Positions 32,601 through 43,940 of a DNA stretch of 64,000 bases are shown in pieces (within the stretch, counting starts at the first letter, position 1; every line of letters begins with the position of its first letter). Source of the DNA: Aphanomyces cochlioides (taxonomy: Eukaryota > Oomycota > Saprolegniomycetes > Saprolegniales > Verrucalvaceae); contig JAHQRK010000007.1 of assembly GCA_019828595.1 (NCBI GenBank), positions 2,976,001 to 3,040,000 on the forward strand, read 5' to 3'. The position numbers were made by a program, and so were the translations under genes. The notes below the pieces were generated by a model that saw nothing but the letters and a program-made list of their open reading frames with translations, ran no database searches and was not told the origin of the DNA.

Positions 32601-35600
32601 CAATCGACGGGAAAGCAGTCCTTGTACTCGACGGTGGCGTTGCAAGCAGCGCCGCCGTATTTGTTGGCCACGACAACTTTGCGCGTTCGGTTCATCTTGT
32701 GGGCCACGACATCGCACTGCGACCATGGACTCCAGTCGTCCAAGACACAAGGCTGGGCTGGGCAAGGCGTCGTTTTCTTGAGCTCCCCGCACGCGATGCC
32801 ACCCCACATGGACGGTGTGACGACGCTGCGTGTCTGGGTCATCACATGTGTCTCCAGGTCACACTCGGAGAGCGGCGACCAGTCCGTGACGACGCAGTTG
32901 ACGGGTTCGCATTGCTTGGTCTCGGTCAGACCAGGGCATTCCCGGCCGCAGTTTCTCGCTGGGGTGAGCACTTGGCGTCTTCTCACGTAGACAGCGTTGG
33001 GGTCGTACTTGTCGCGGTCGCAGCCGGTCCATGGACCAAAGTCGCTCACGGTACAGTCCACCGCGGGGCACTCGACCGTCTTGTTGAGCGGCGGGCAGGG
33101 CGATCCGCCATACAGAGATGGTTTCTTCACATCGCGCCATTGCGTTTGGACGTGCTTGGTGCAGTCGCACGTCGAGAGCGGACCAAAGTCGGTCACCGCG
33201 CAGTTCTGCGGTTCGCATTTTTGCTGTTCAAAGAGGACATCGCAGCTCTTGCCGCCGTATTTCGCCCGCGAGATGACGTTGCGAGTGCGCGTGCGCATGA
33301 ACGTCACAGGATCGCAGTCGGAAAACGACGAGAAAGCACTCAAGACGCAGTCGACGGGGGTGCACGTATCCGTCTTGACAAGCGGACCGCAAGCTGTGCC
33401 ACCGTTCGCGGCAGGTTGGAGCACCGTGCGCGTGGTATGACGTTGCCCAGTCGAGTCGTCGCAGAGGGTCCAGTCGCTCCACTCGCTCAGTTTGCAGTCT
33501 TGCGGCAGGCACGGTCGCGTTTGGACGAGATCGCCGCATGGAGCACCGCTATCGAGCGGCGCTTGCGTGATGGATCGAGTGCGAGATTGCAAATTGTTGG
33601 CGCAAGACGACCACTCGGACCACTCGCTCACCTGGCAGTCCACGGGTGTGCACGCCACAGAGTCCACGAGCGGCAGACAAGCTTCACCGCCATACAGCGG
33701 CGGCTGGAGGAGTGTTCGCGTGCGCGACTTGACGCCGTCGATGCACGGACCAAAGCACGACCACGCCGACACTTGGCAGTCGACGCCATCACACGGGACA
33801 GAGTCCAACAAACCAGGGCAAGGCGTGCCGTCGCCCACGGCCGGCCGCGTCACCGACCGAGTGCGTGTCCGAAGGCCCGTGAGAGCATTGCAGTCGCCAA
33901 AGTCACTCCAGTCCGACACTTGACAGTCCACCGCTTCGCACGGCCGCGTGCGGACAGTCGCGCCACACTTGGATCGCCCAGCAGCGATGACATACCGCGT
34001 CGACGTCTCGAGATGCGTCGAGTAGTCGCAGGCGGTCCATGGACTCCATGGGGAGAGTTCACACACTGGAAGGCTGCACGGCTTGGTTTGAAGCAGCTGG
34101 GGATCGCATGCTTTGCCGCCAAATTGCGGCGATCGAACGATCGTGCGCGTGCGGAGTGCCTTGGTGCCGTCGCAGTACCAAGGTGACCATGCAGATTGCA
34201 CGCAGTCAAGAGGACGACAGGGGCGGTATTCGACATCTTCGGGACAGTCCATCGCTTGACCTACGCGGCTCCGGGTACGGCTTTGACGGCCGTCGTCTTG
34301 GCATTCGCCCCAGTCGCTCCAGTTGCCCATCACGCATTTGCGAGAACAGTCGTCGTAGAGAGATGGAATGCAAGGCGAGCATGGAAGCGTCTCGAGGAGA
34401 GGCGGGCACGTTTGGTTGAATTCGTTCTCGGTGACGACGCGTGTGCGAGTCTTCTTGCCATCCACGCATGGGGAAAACGCGGACCACGCGCTGACGGCGC
34501 ACGCCGTGGGGTGGCAAACATCGTCGTCGATGAGATTGGCATCGCAGGGAGCGCCGCCGTTCTCGGCTTGGACGAGGATCGATCGTGTGCGCGTCCGACG
34601 GTTGTTCGTGCACGCAGAAAAGCTCGACCACGCACTCAAGACGCAGTCGACGGGAAGACATGGCGTCGTATCGACCAGCGCGCCAATGCACGGCTTGCCG
34701 TTGTCCTTCGGGGCGACTAGAATTTCACGGCGGCGGGTCTGAACATGGCGAGTTGTGTCGCACGACGACCAATTGCCCCATGGTCCGAGTTGACAGTCGA
34801 TGGGGTTGCAAGGAATCGTATCCGTCAGATTGGGGCATTCCTGGCCGTTGAATTGAGGCTTCCGCGTGATTTCGCGCGTTCTCGACTTGGTCTTGGTCCC
34901 TGGATGACAAAGCGTGAAGTCTCCGAACGAAGTCACGGCGCAGTCGACGGGGAGACATGGAGAAGTGTCGATCACATCCGTCGGGCACTCGGCGCCACCG
35001 TTCAACGGCTCGGTTAAAATCGATCTCGTACGTGTCCGGACACCAGCGACGGGATCGCACGCATCAAACTCACTCCACTCGGACACCTCGCAGTCGACTG
35101 GGAAGCACGGTTGGCTCTCCACAACGTTGGAGGGGCACGCTGGACCGTCGTCCTTGGGAAAGGATAGGATGTCTCGCGTGCGTGTCTGCAAGTTCGTGTC
35201 GAGGTCGCACTCGCTCCAGTCCGTCCACTCGGAGATCTCGCAAGGCCGAGGATCGCACGGTGCAGTCTCAATCGTCTTGCCGCAATCTGGTGCGCCGTAC
35301 AAATTGATCTGGAGGATATCGCGGGTTCGTGTGCGGACTTTGGTGTCTTGGTCGCATCGAGACCATTCAGACCACTCGCAGAGGCGGCAAGGCACGGGTT
35401 CGCAAGGTTTGGATTCAATCAGCGAGTCGCAAGGAGGAGCACCGTTGCTGGGCGGCGTAATAACAAAGCGGCGGCGCGTGACGAGACCCGTGGAAGCGTC
35501 ACAAGTGCTCCAGTTCCCAAAGTCGGTGAGTTTACAGTCGACGGCGTTGCACGGGACAGTGTCGGTGATAGGGCCGCAAGGAGCGCCTCCATTGAGAGCA

Positions 35601-36706
35601 GGGCGGATGATCGAGCGTTGGCGATACGTCAAATGCGCAGGAATCGTGGACGCGTCGCTGTAGACTCCGAGCGTCGCATTGCACGTCCAATCGCTCATGA
35701 TACAATCTTGCTTGAGGCAAAACGACGAGTCGACGAGCGGCGGACATTCCGCGCCGCCGTTCGACGGTGGTGTGATGACAGATCTCGATCGCGATTGGAC
35801 AAATGTCTTGGGGTCGCAGGTAAATGGAGACCACGGGCCGACGACGCAATCGACCGCGTCGCATACGATCGTTTCCGTCACTTGGTTGGGATCACACGCT
35901 TTGCCTTTGCCTTTGGGTGGTGTCACGATCGCGCGAGTGCGTGTTTTCTTGCCGTAGACGCACGCCGACCATGCCGACGGCGCGCCGAGGACGCAGTCAA
36001 CATTGCTTGGTTGAATGCACGTGCGCTTGTCATGGCACGCTTTGCCGTCGTTCTTGGGGCACGTCGTGACGCGGATGACGCGTTCTTGGGTGTTGGTCGA
36101 CGCATTGCAGGCGCCCCAGTCGCTGATTGCATCAAAAACGCAGTCGACGGGGATCGGCACGATCACATTGCGCGACGGTTCCAGCGTGCATGGCAGGCTC
36201 GGGTTGTTCGTCTGCACTTGGAAGCGCTCGACGCCGTACAGACCGTAAGGAGCGAGGGCTTTCTTGTCCCAGCCAGTGTAGCGCACCGAGCCCCACGAGC
36301 AGCCAGGGCGTGCGAGTGGCTCACACGTCGTAATTTCCGGAATCGAGTCTTTCGACGGGTCTCCAAAGCACGGCACGTCGTCCGACCCGGCCTTGATCAC
36401 TCGACGTGTGGCTAGGCGCAACCCAGACGGCGTGCAGTCCCCCACAGGTGTCGGCGGCTCCACGCAGACAATGCATCCGCGAGGCGGCTTGTAATCCCAG
36501 AGCAGATTCGTCGCGCATTGGTATGGCGGGCCACCGTCGCTGGACGGCCAGTACTGATACGAGCGGTCGTTCATGACTTGCGTGAGGAATTCCTCGGGCG
36601 TGTTGTACACATCCGTCCGCAAGAAGCTGAACGAATCGAGGAGAGAGCCACGGGCGACGACGACGACGACGCTGGTGCCGAGAAGGACGGCCCCCACGAC
36701 CTTCAT
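26619..36706 (-). CDS. Giant secreted thrombospondin type 1 repeat protein (adhesin-like)
   Basis: Two exons, 36706-32108 and 32066-26619, are joined by a 41-nt intron (GTAAGT..TAG), giving 3,348 residues. It starts with a hydrophobic signal (MKVVGAVLLGTSVVVVVARG) and a short unique N-terminal region of about 190 residues. The rest is an unbroken array of TSP1 repeats. I count about 64 units of 50-57 residues with the pattern C-x-S-x-W-S-x-W-x-C-D, TRTR, GG-x-x-C and a closing C-x-P-x-D-C. There is no membrane anchor and the protein ends shortly after the last repeat. This is the architecture of PcVsv1, the ventral-vesicle adhesin that Phytophthora cinnamomi zoospores secrete on attachment, so cyst adhesion is the likely role. 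Confidence 0.9.
29857..31344. repeat. Recent 744-bp tandem duplication inside the TSR array
   Basis: Sequence from 29857 recurs at 30601, an exact offset of 744 bp (248 codons, in frame). The first about 343 bp (29857-30199 and 30601-30943) are nearly identical at the nucleotide level. Similarity then falls but stays in register. The unit spans four to five TSP1 repeats. Confidence 0.85.
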
Positions 36707-37337
36707 GGCAAGTTCAAAATTGATTTATGACGAGAGGAGAAGACAATGCCAACGGAGGACGGCCGTTGTTCGACGCATACCATGCGTCCTCGCCATTGTT
36801 CGATTTTGCACTAGCGTCACAGTTACCACGACGTTACAACTCGACCACCCACACCTGCACTTGCTGGCAGAACTCACGTGCGTTGAGCCATCGATTGGTG
36901 ACGCAGGGAAAGCCAGCCACGCGCAGCATCGTGCTCGAGTTTATGAGCGGTGGAGTAATTTGGCACGCTTTGCCATCCCTCAACCAACGGAGCGAATGAA
37001 TTACGGACAAACTGAGGCCATCCATTCCATTGCAAAGCTCCTTGCGGACGCATTGTCCTCGTCTGAGGCCAAGCGATCTTCCTTTTGACACACTTGGCCG
37101 TCCCCATGGCGGCCAGGTCATCAAATCATTCGACTCTCGTGGTTGTCGACAGTAGCGCAACACTCATTGCATGACAGCATCGACTAGCCCCGACGCAATA
37201 GGTATTCTCATGTGTTGTTGGTCTTGTCGATGGTGTCGCGTGTCAGATCGATGACACCGAACGACAGCATCGACAAGACCTGAGCCTATTCGTCTCTGTG
37301 AGGTGTCGTATGGACAATTGTTGGTCTTGTCGATGGT
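36707..37337. other. TSR gene upstream region with a short repeated unit
   Basis: No gene is seen. Near the LTR, TTGTTGGTCTTGTCGATGG occurs twice (about 37215 and 37319), and its complement CATCGACAAGACC lies between them, so the segment can also fold. Confidence 0.5.
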
Positions 37338-37678
37338 TGTGCTGTTTCCCTGACACCACCGCGTTTCGTCACTCAAACACACAGATAGGGAGTGCCGCCT
37401 CCCGTGAATATGCACTTGATTGACTTGCGCAGTAGCTAGCAAAACACAGAATGAGACTAAAATCTAAATCTCATCTTCTCTTCCTTGACTTGTTGAACTC
37501 TTGATTGTCTTCTCACCGACCGTACGGCAGACTTCCGGCTGAGCCTTGGTCGTTGAATCTTGGTCTTGATCTTGAAGTGGCTTCAACGTGCAATTCACTG
37601 GCGGCAGACACTCGGCTGTTCAGAGAACAAGCCTGTGACGTGGCGGAGCATAGCTGAACCACGCCACCGCACACATCA
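37338..37678 (-). repeat. Left LTR (3' LTR of the element)
   Basis: 341 bp, TGTGCTG..ACATCA on the plus strand, so it starts TG and ends CA. It differs from the right LTR by one single-base indel and about three substitutions. Confidence 0.9.
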
Positions 37679-37729
37679 CACCCCCCAAGCCATGATCCGC
37701 AAGGAAACATGCTTGGTTGAAACCATGAG

Positions 37730-40700
37730 CTACTTCGCCATCGCAGCCTCAAGGTCTTCTCGCGCTTTCTTGGACTTGATCGTCTTCGCATACGCTCGCA
37801 CCACTGCAGGACATTCGCTCGTCAACTTGCTGAGCAGTTCCCATGAGGCTTCGATGTCTTCAAGGCCTTCCCAGCGTACAAGCAGGGCATACTCGCCAGC
37901 GTCTCGATCGATCTTGTGCTGCAGAATAGGCCTAACCTTCAATAGAATACCTTGTTCTGAGATGTGCTCGAGTATTTCTTCCGTGACTTGAAAGCTTTCT
38001 TCAGCATACAGCTTGATCCTTGACAGATGGGTTTGACGTCGCTCCTTCGTGAGTAGATGTTTGATTTCGACTGAGTACTCGCCAACTTCTGTCACTCGAT
38101 AGGGTCCAAGCCATGTCACGAGAAGCTTTAGATGATGATTCTCGTCGACTCTTGACCATAGCACGTAGTCTCCTTCGCACACATTGCAGGCTTCAGCGTT
38201 CACAGTCGCAGCCGTTGCTTTCTGTGCACTGTTTCGTTCTTCTGGAGGACTTACTTGTGCATCGCTTGTAGACTTATTCTTAGTTCTTCAAAGCTGCTTC
38301 GGACATCGACGCTGGATAGCTCGACGTCACGAAGTCCTTCATCGAGACCTAGTACAATCACATCCAAGGGTGTAGTGAGACCTAGTACAATCACATCCAA
38401 GGGTGTAGTGGGTTCCAATCCTGTAAAGAGCTCCATAGGCGACTTGTTTGCGAGGGATGGCACTGGCGTCTGGTTGAGATTCGTTTGCACCACCGACAGT
38501 AGATAGTCCCATTGATGGTCGGCCAAACGGAATTCGCGCAGCATCACTCGCATGACTTGTAGTATGTCGCGGTTCATTCGCTCGACTGTTCCGTTGCGCC
38601 AGGGACAATACGCTAGAGTGAAATCATGATGAACCTTGAACTTGTGGGCCAGTGCTTTCACAGCCACGTTCTTGAAATGGGTTCCTTGATCGCTGATCCA
38701 CACTCTTGGCATTCCGAATCGCTTCGCCCAGTTCACAATCGCATCAACGCACACTTGACTTGTAGGCGCATCGCATGCAACGAGTTCGCAAAAGTGTGTC
38801 AAGTCGTCCTTGAGTACCAACACGTACTTCGCTCCACCTAAAGAGTTTCCCATAAAGAGATAATCAAAATGTAGTCCTTCGTTTCTTCGTTTCGCGTGCC
38901 AAATCGGTGCATACGGTCTGTGCACCACTCTCCCCCTTTCACATGAGGACATAGAAGGCATCCAGCGATAAACTTTCCAGCCAGGTCTTGCAGCCGCTCG
39001 ATCCAAAATAATCGCTTGAGATGATTGACCAGCACGGCTTGTCCACAATGACCCATGCTTCCATAGTGTGCCACAACCAAAATGCGTTGAATCAATTCTC
39101 CGGCCGCTGCTGGAATCCAAATTCGGCCCTCGACAACCCATGGTTGGTCGTCAGAGGTCCGTAGCACACGCGTCGGTCTTGCTGCTGCATGTAACGCCTG
39201 AGCTTTGATAATGTCTTCAACATATGGCCAAACAAACTTTTCGTCATCGAGCGGTCGCAAAACATTTCGCTTCGGCGCTGGTCTGGGACCCTAGTTCTTC
39301 CGTTTCTTCGTCCATCTAGCCGCCATGACCTTCTGGATCGCCTTGCCTATAGCCGGCTGACCCCATCGACTCATCATGTCCGCCCATAAGTTGTGGGTGC
39401 CGTCGATGTGCTCAATTGTATAACGATAGCCGCCAATGATTTCAGCCCAACGCATGAGCTTGCCTCGCGTGTGTTCAGGCCATTCCTTGCTGGGAGCAAA
39501 GATGTGGATGAGGTTCTTGTGATCGCAGTACATCCTAAAGCCGTCGGGACGCATGAGTAGATAGTTGAGTTTCTCGCATGCACGCGCGATAGGGTAGGCT
39601 TCCTTCTCGATCACGGACCACGACTTCTGCGCTCCAGTAAACATTCCAGATTGACAAACGAGCATTTCGTGCTGATGTTCGTGCATCGCCTTCTCTTCGT
39701 CAATCGTGTCAACTGCGTAACAATAATAGGCCATCCTCGATCGCTGGCATCCGTGAACAGACACAGCGTGGCGTCAGCACGTGGGTGCGACAAGTCCACC
39801 GCCGCCCGCATCTTGGACTTCACAGCATCGAATGCAGCTTTTCCACCTTCAGTGAGCTCGATCTTGATACCCGAGGCGATTCGCTTCTTCTTCGCTTTGC
39901 CTTCAAGAGCGTTGTTCAGCGCTTGTTGTAAGGGTTCCACCGTCATCGCATATTCCGTATTCGAATCGTGGATCCAGTTCGCGGCGCACACAAACTGTTG
40001 CAGGTCGCCAGCGTTCGTGGGGTATGGGATCGCGCAAAGTTGTTCGATCCGTTCCGGGTCTTGCTTGACTCCTTCACCGCTCAGTATTCGTCCGCACCAC
40101 TTGACTTCCTTCGTGAATAGCACGGTCTTCGACGGCGGTAGCTTGAAACCATAACGATCCACTAATCCAAACAACTTGTGGAGTGTTTCGAGATACTCTT
40201 CTGCGTTCTTGGCAAACACTAGGATGTCGTCAATCCAAACAAGCAGGTGCTTCAACAGCAGAGGAGCGTAGCACTCCTCGCTCGTCGCTTGCACGTATAA
40301 AGCTGAGTCGACGTGGCCTTGCATAACGCGATCAGGTGTGTAGACGCATCCGTTCATGAGAGCATGTCGCGACTGTCTTCGTGCAACGGAAACTGCCAGA
40401 AGCACTTGGGTAGATCAAATACTCCCATCGCTTGCATTCCCTTGAGATGTTGCGTAATTGTCGCTTGAAACGGCATTGTGCCCGCTTTCGGCTCTGTCTT
40501 GCTGTTGACCACTCGATAGTCGTTCGTCAGCCTAAAATGTTTCAATACATCATCGTTAGTCCATTTGTCCGCCGTCTTCAACGACTTTCGTCCTTCAGGC
40601 TTCATGACTGGGTTGACTGGACTGCACCACGCTGACTGCTGGTTGCGCTTGATGACTCCTGCGTCCAGCAACTCTTGAGCAAATAGCTGCAAAAATCTTT

Positions 40701-42489
40701 CTTCCAGCGGATTGTTCTTCCTTCCTTTGCATCGGTATGGAACACATCCGACTTTGGGTGTCACCCGCAATGGCTTGACCTTCGCAGGGGGATCTGACCC
40801 ATTGAACTTGATTCTCCAGATGTCGTATTCGATCAGCACTTTCCACATATGCGCAGCCAGCTCTTGTGGGAAACCGTTCTTCACAGCACTCACCACCATC
40901 TCCTGTAGAGCTTCTTCAAGCTTGTTCTTGGCCGCGGGTAATCGCAACTGTATCGAATAGACTCGCACGTTCTTGACTCGTCTGTTTCTTGTTCGAGACA
41001 CTCGCGTATCGCCATCTTGACTACATAGGTCCGACTCGCGCATACCGGCGTCATCGAAGATCCACCGAGACACACGACTACCGCCGTCATGACTGCTTTG
41101 GCCCGACTTGCGCGTATCGACGTCATCGGTCTTCGAGTAAGACATACGACTACCGACGTCATGACCTCGAGGGCCAGACACTCGCGTATCGACGTCATCA
41201 CTCGGCGCACGAGACAATCGCATACCGACGTCATGACCACTAGGGTCAGACATATGCGTATCGTCGTCATCGTGTTCTTCTCTTCGAGTCGCTCTCCACA
41301 TGCGGTCTTCCTCTTCTTCGACATCGCTGGTCGACTTCCGCGCACATACTATGCCGGCGTCAGACTCAGCACCCAGATCGTCGCCGTCCGCTTCACGCTG
41401 CTGAATCGCGACTTGCTCCAACCACCGATCAATATCGAGCCCGATCGATTTGAGTGTGTCGTGGGAAGCTAGGAATTCGTCGCCTTCTTCAACAATGTAG
41501 CACACTCGTCTTCCAGGGATCTTGACCATACCCGCTGCTGTTTGCAAACTGAGTCTCAGTTCGACGTAGGACTTCGTTTCAAATTGCATGTCGTTGCATC
41601 CTGTTCCACTGATAGGTTCAGCCAGCGTCACGATCTTCACGCTTGGTCGCTCCTTGATGAGTGCATCCACCATTCGTCTTGGAATAATGTTCTGATCGGC
41701 GCCAGTATCTGGACAGTATGGCACTTCAAGCGCGTCGTTCAGCACGATCCATCGCTCTTCTTCCTCTGTTTCGTTCGTCACAGCGGCTCTTGCCTTTAGC
41801 CAAGCACGCTGGATCTTCGGCTTCTTCTTGTTGTTCCGCTTGAAACGCTTTATCGCATTTTTTCCTTTGCGGTACCCTTTGACTTGTGAGTTCGGACTGT
41901 TTTCCGGGCACTCGTTCGACTTGTGTCCCGGCTTCTGACATGCATAGCAGACTATGTTGCCTTCGCGATAACCAGGCTTGTCTGTCCTCACTTGCGTGTC
42001 CTTGGGTCCATACTTGTCGTTCCTAAAGGGTGAGTTCGAATTGCCTGACCCGTAGCCACCAGCGGGGCCACGGCGACCATGACTTGCCGAATTTCGATTG
42101 TAGCGCGTGTTCTCCAAGACTCTTCGTCTTTCTTCTGCGCGTTGCTTGCGTTCTTCATGATTGCGGAGTAGGTCATACGCTTGCTCTTCAGCATACTGAC
42201 TTCCTGCTCCAACGACTCCCTTCTCGTTGCCCCAGCCCGTGACTTTGTCAAAATGCACCTTGACTGGCGTTCCTCGTCGTCGTTTGACATCGCTGTTGGT
42301 CCACCCTATCGGCGGGCTTCGCTTCTTGCTGACCAGGCCTTGTTGCTGCGCCAGTCGATCCGACGCTTCGATACGGTCCATTTGTTCCCGCACAACCTTG
42401 GCAAATTCGACGATCGTGGAGACCGGTTCGCATTTGATCTGGTCTCGCACTAGATTTGACAGTTCAGGTGGGTCAATTCGGTAAACCAC
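37730..42489 (-). pseudogene. Gag C-terminus and Pol, broken
   Basis: Domains in order: capsid end; CCHC zinc knuckle (CYACQKPGHKSNEC, about 41,930); aspartic protease (CPDTGADQNII); reverse transcriptase with WIDD as the YxDD-type active site (about 40,235); RNase H (LFTDAS); integrase H2C2 finger; integrase core (DYLFMG, SDQGTHF, RNGTVE) and chromodomain (LVRWEGLEDIEASWE, about 37,860). Lesions: frameshifts near 42,470, 40,380, 39,750 and 39,100-38,950, and an in-frame TAG at 39291-39293. A 33-bp tandem duplication at 38344-38409 repeats 11 integrase residues. The chromodomain would have directed insertion to marked chromatin. Confidence 0.85.
40969..41270. repeat. 72-bp tandem repeat in the Pol linker
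   Basis: GCGTATCGACGTCATC and variants recur every 72 bp (41112, 41184, 41256) with 36-bp half-units. On the minus strand this encodes a 24-residue repeat of the form DDVDTRxS..HDVGxRxS, placed between protease and reverse transcriptase. Confidence 0.75.
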
Positions 42490-43463
42490 TGCTTCAGAAA
42501 CATCTTCAGACTTCCCTTCACTTCGAGGTCTTCCTTCAATGCGTATCTGTCAATGACATCATTGACTTGTATCATGAATAGGCCTAGACAACTGGCAACC
42601 GAGCCTGTAGCCGGCATGCGCAGATCGTGGCAGTAGTCTTCTAAATCAGCTTCAGTAATTCCAAATGAATGAGACGGCGTGTTCAGAATTTCTTCAATTC
42701 TTTCGCGCAGCCGCTGTTCCGTGATGTCGGGTTCGAACCAGATCGTTTCACACATGGCACGCAGCAGACTTGGATCGCAGGACTCGATGTATCCAACCAT
42801 TTGGCTCTTCGCATTGCCCGCACGTCTGCACTTGTCTCGGAGCAGCCGTTCGTACTGCAGGCGCTTCTTCTTCCATTCGAATAGGAACTGGCGATCAAAG
42901 TTCGTGATCCGCGGGTGCTTGATATATGTAACAACCACGGTTGAATACATTCGATGATTGCGTTGCATGAGTTCTTTGTTCTTGCGCTTTTGTTCCGCCT
43001 TCTTCACTTGCGCTTTCTGGTACTTACGCTGGTTGTATTCATCGGTGTCTTCGCCGCTGAGGGATGTGACGGAGGAATTTGACTCTGCACGACGGAAATT
43101 CGGCCCATATTTCTCGATCTTTCGGCGTTCACGTCGTTCTCCATTGATCCGATTCTGTTTCCGCATTTCGAGGAGCTTCCGCGTCTTCTCGTCCAGGTCG
43201 CGGTCATCATCTTTGTCTTCGGAAATGTAGACATTGCTCATGTCCTTGACTTCGCCGTCTGAACTGTCCGTTGAACTGTCTTCAGAACTCGCTTCGTCGT
43301 CCGCGTTGTCCCCTCTTGTCGCATCTTCTCGCCCGGCTGCCGCTTCCTCAGGTTCACCTAGACCGTCATTGCCTTGCGGCAAGACAGTCCCAGGGTGTTC
43401 CATCTCCGTGCAAATTCCAAACTGTCCTTCCTTGTGTTTCTCTTCGGCTCCGGTTGGATCCAT
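42450..43463 (-). pseudogene. Gag N-terminal part, interrupted
   Basis: The ATG at 43463 is 51 bp inside the 5' LTR. An acidic N-terminus is followed by a charged coiled region and a capsid-like helical domain. The frame closes at 42450 inside the capsid, while the capsid clearly continues in another frame (VYRIDPPELSNLV). This is either a disabling frameshift or, less likely, a programmed one. Confidence 0.7.
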
Positions 43464-43513
43464 GGTATCCGGATAACCAAAGGTGCTCGGTACAATATCA
43501 CTAAAGTATACTT

Positions 43514-43855
43514 TGTGCTGTTTCCCTGACACCACCGCGTTTCGTCACTCAAACACACAGATAGGGGAGTGCCGCCTCCCGTGAATATGCACTTGATTGA
43601 CTTGCGCAGTAGCTAGCAAAACACAGAATGAGACTAAAATCTAAATTTCATCTTCTCTTCCTTGACTTGTTGAACTCTTGATTGTCTTCTCACCGACCGT
43701 ACGGCAGACTTCCGGCTGAGCCTTGGTCGTTGAATCTTGGTCTTGATCTTGAAGTGGCTTCAACGTGCAATTCACTGGCGGCAGACACTCGGCTGTTCAG
43801 AGAACAAGCCTGTGACGTGGCGGAGCATGTCTGAACCACGCCACCGCACACATCA
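43514..43855 (-). repeat. Right LTR (5' LTR of the element)
   Basis: 342 bp, the partner of the left LTR at a constant offset. It carries one extra G in a G-run. The transcription start and gag leader lie on its inner side. Confidence 0.9.
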
Positions 43856-43940
43856 ATTTTGTCGCCTAGCATACAGTATATTGTGATTGGTCAATACGTC
43901 AACCGACAGTTAGTCAAGCATTTCCAACTTGTGTGTCGGC

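Larger units (their letters stand above)
37338..43855 (-). mobile_element. Ty3/Gypsy chromovirus LTR retrotransposon
   Basis: A 6.5-kb element bounded by LTRs and reading right to left. Gag, zinc knuckle, protease, reverse transcriptase, RNase H, integrase and a C-terminal chromodomain appear in Ty3/Gypsy order. A purine run (GGGGGGTG on the minus strand) beside the left LTR is the polypurine tract and confirms the orientation. The LTRs are about 99% identical, which implies a young insertion, yet the coding region carries several lesions. The 5-bp flanks (ATGGT and ATTTT) do not match, so no target-site duplication is visible. Confidence 0.9.

Noticed and set aside
26862..36415. Many plus-strand open frames over the TSR gene, up to 467 codons
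   Set aside because: They repeat with the period of the TSP1 array on the other strand and are its complements.
41101..41270. CRISPR-like array
   Set aside because: The 72-bp period is an in-frame coding minisatellite in a eukaryotic retroelement, with no unique spacers.
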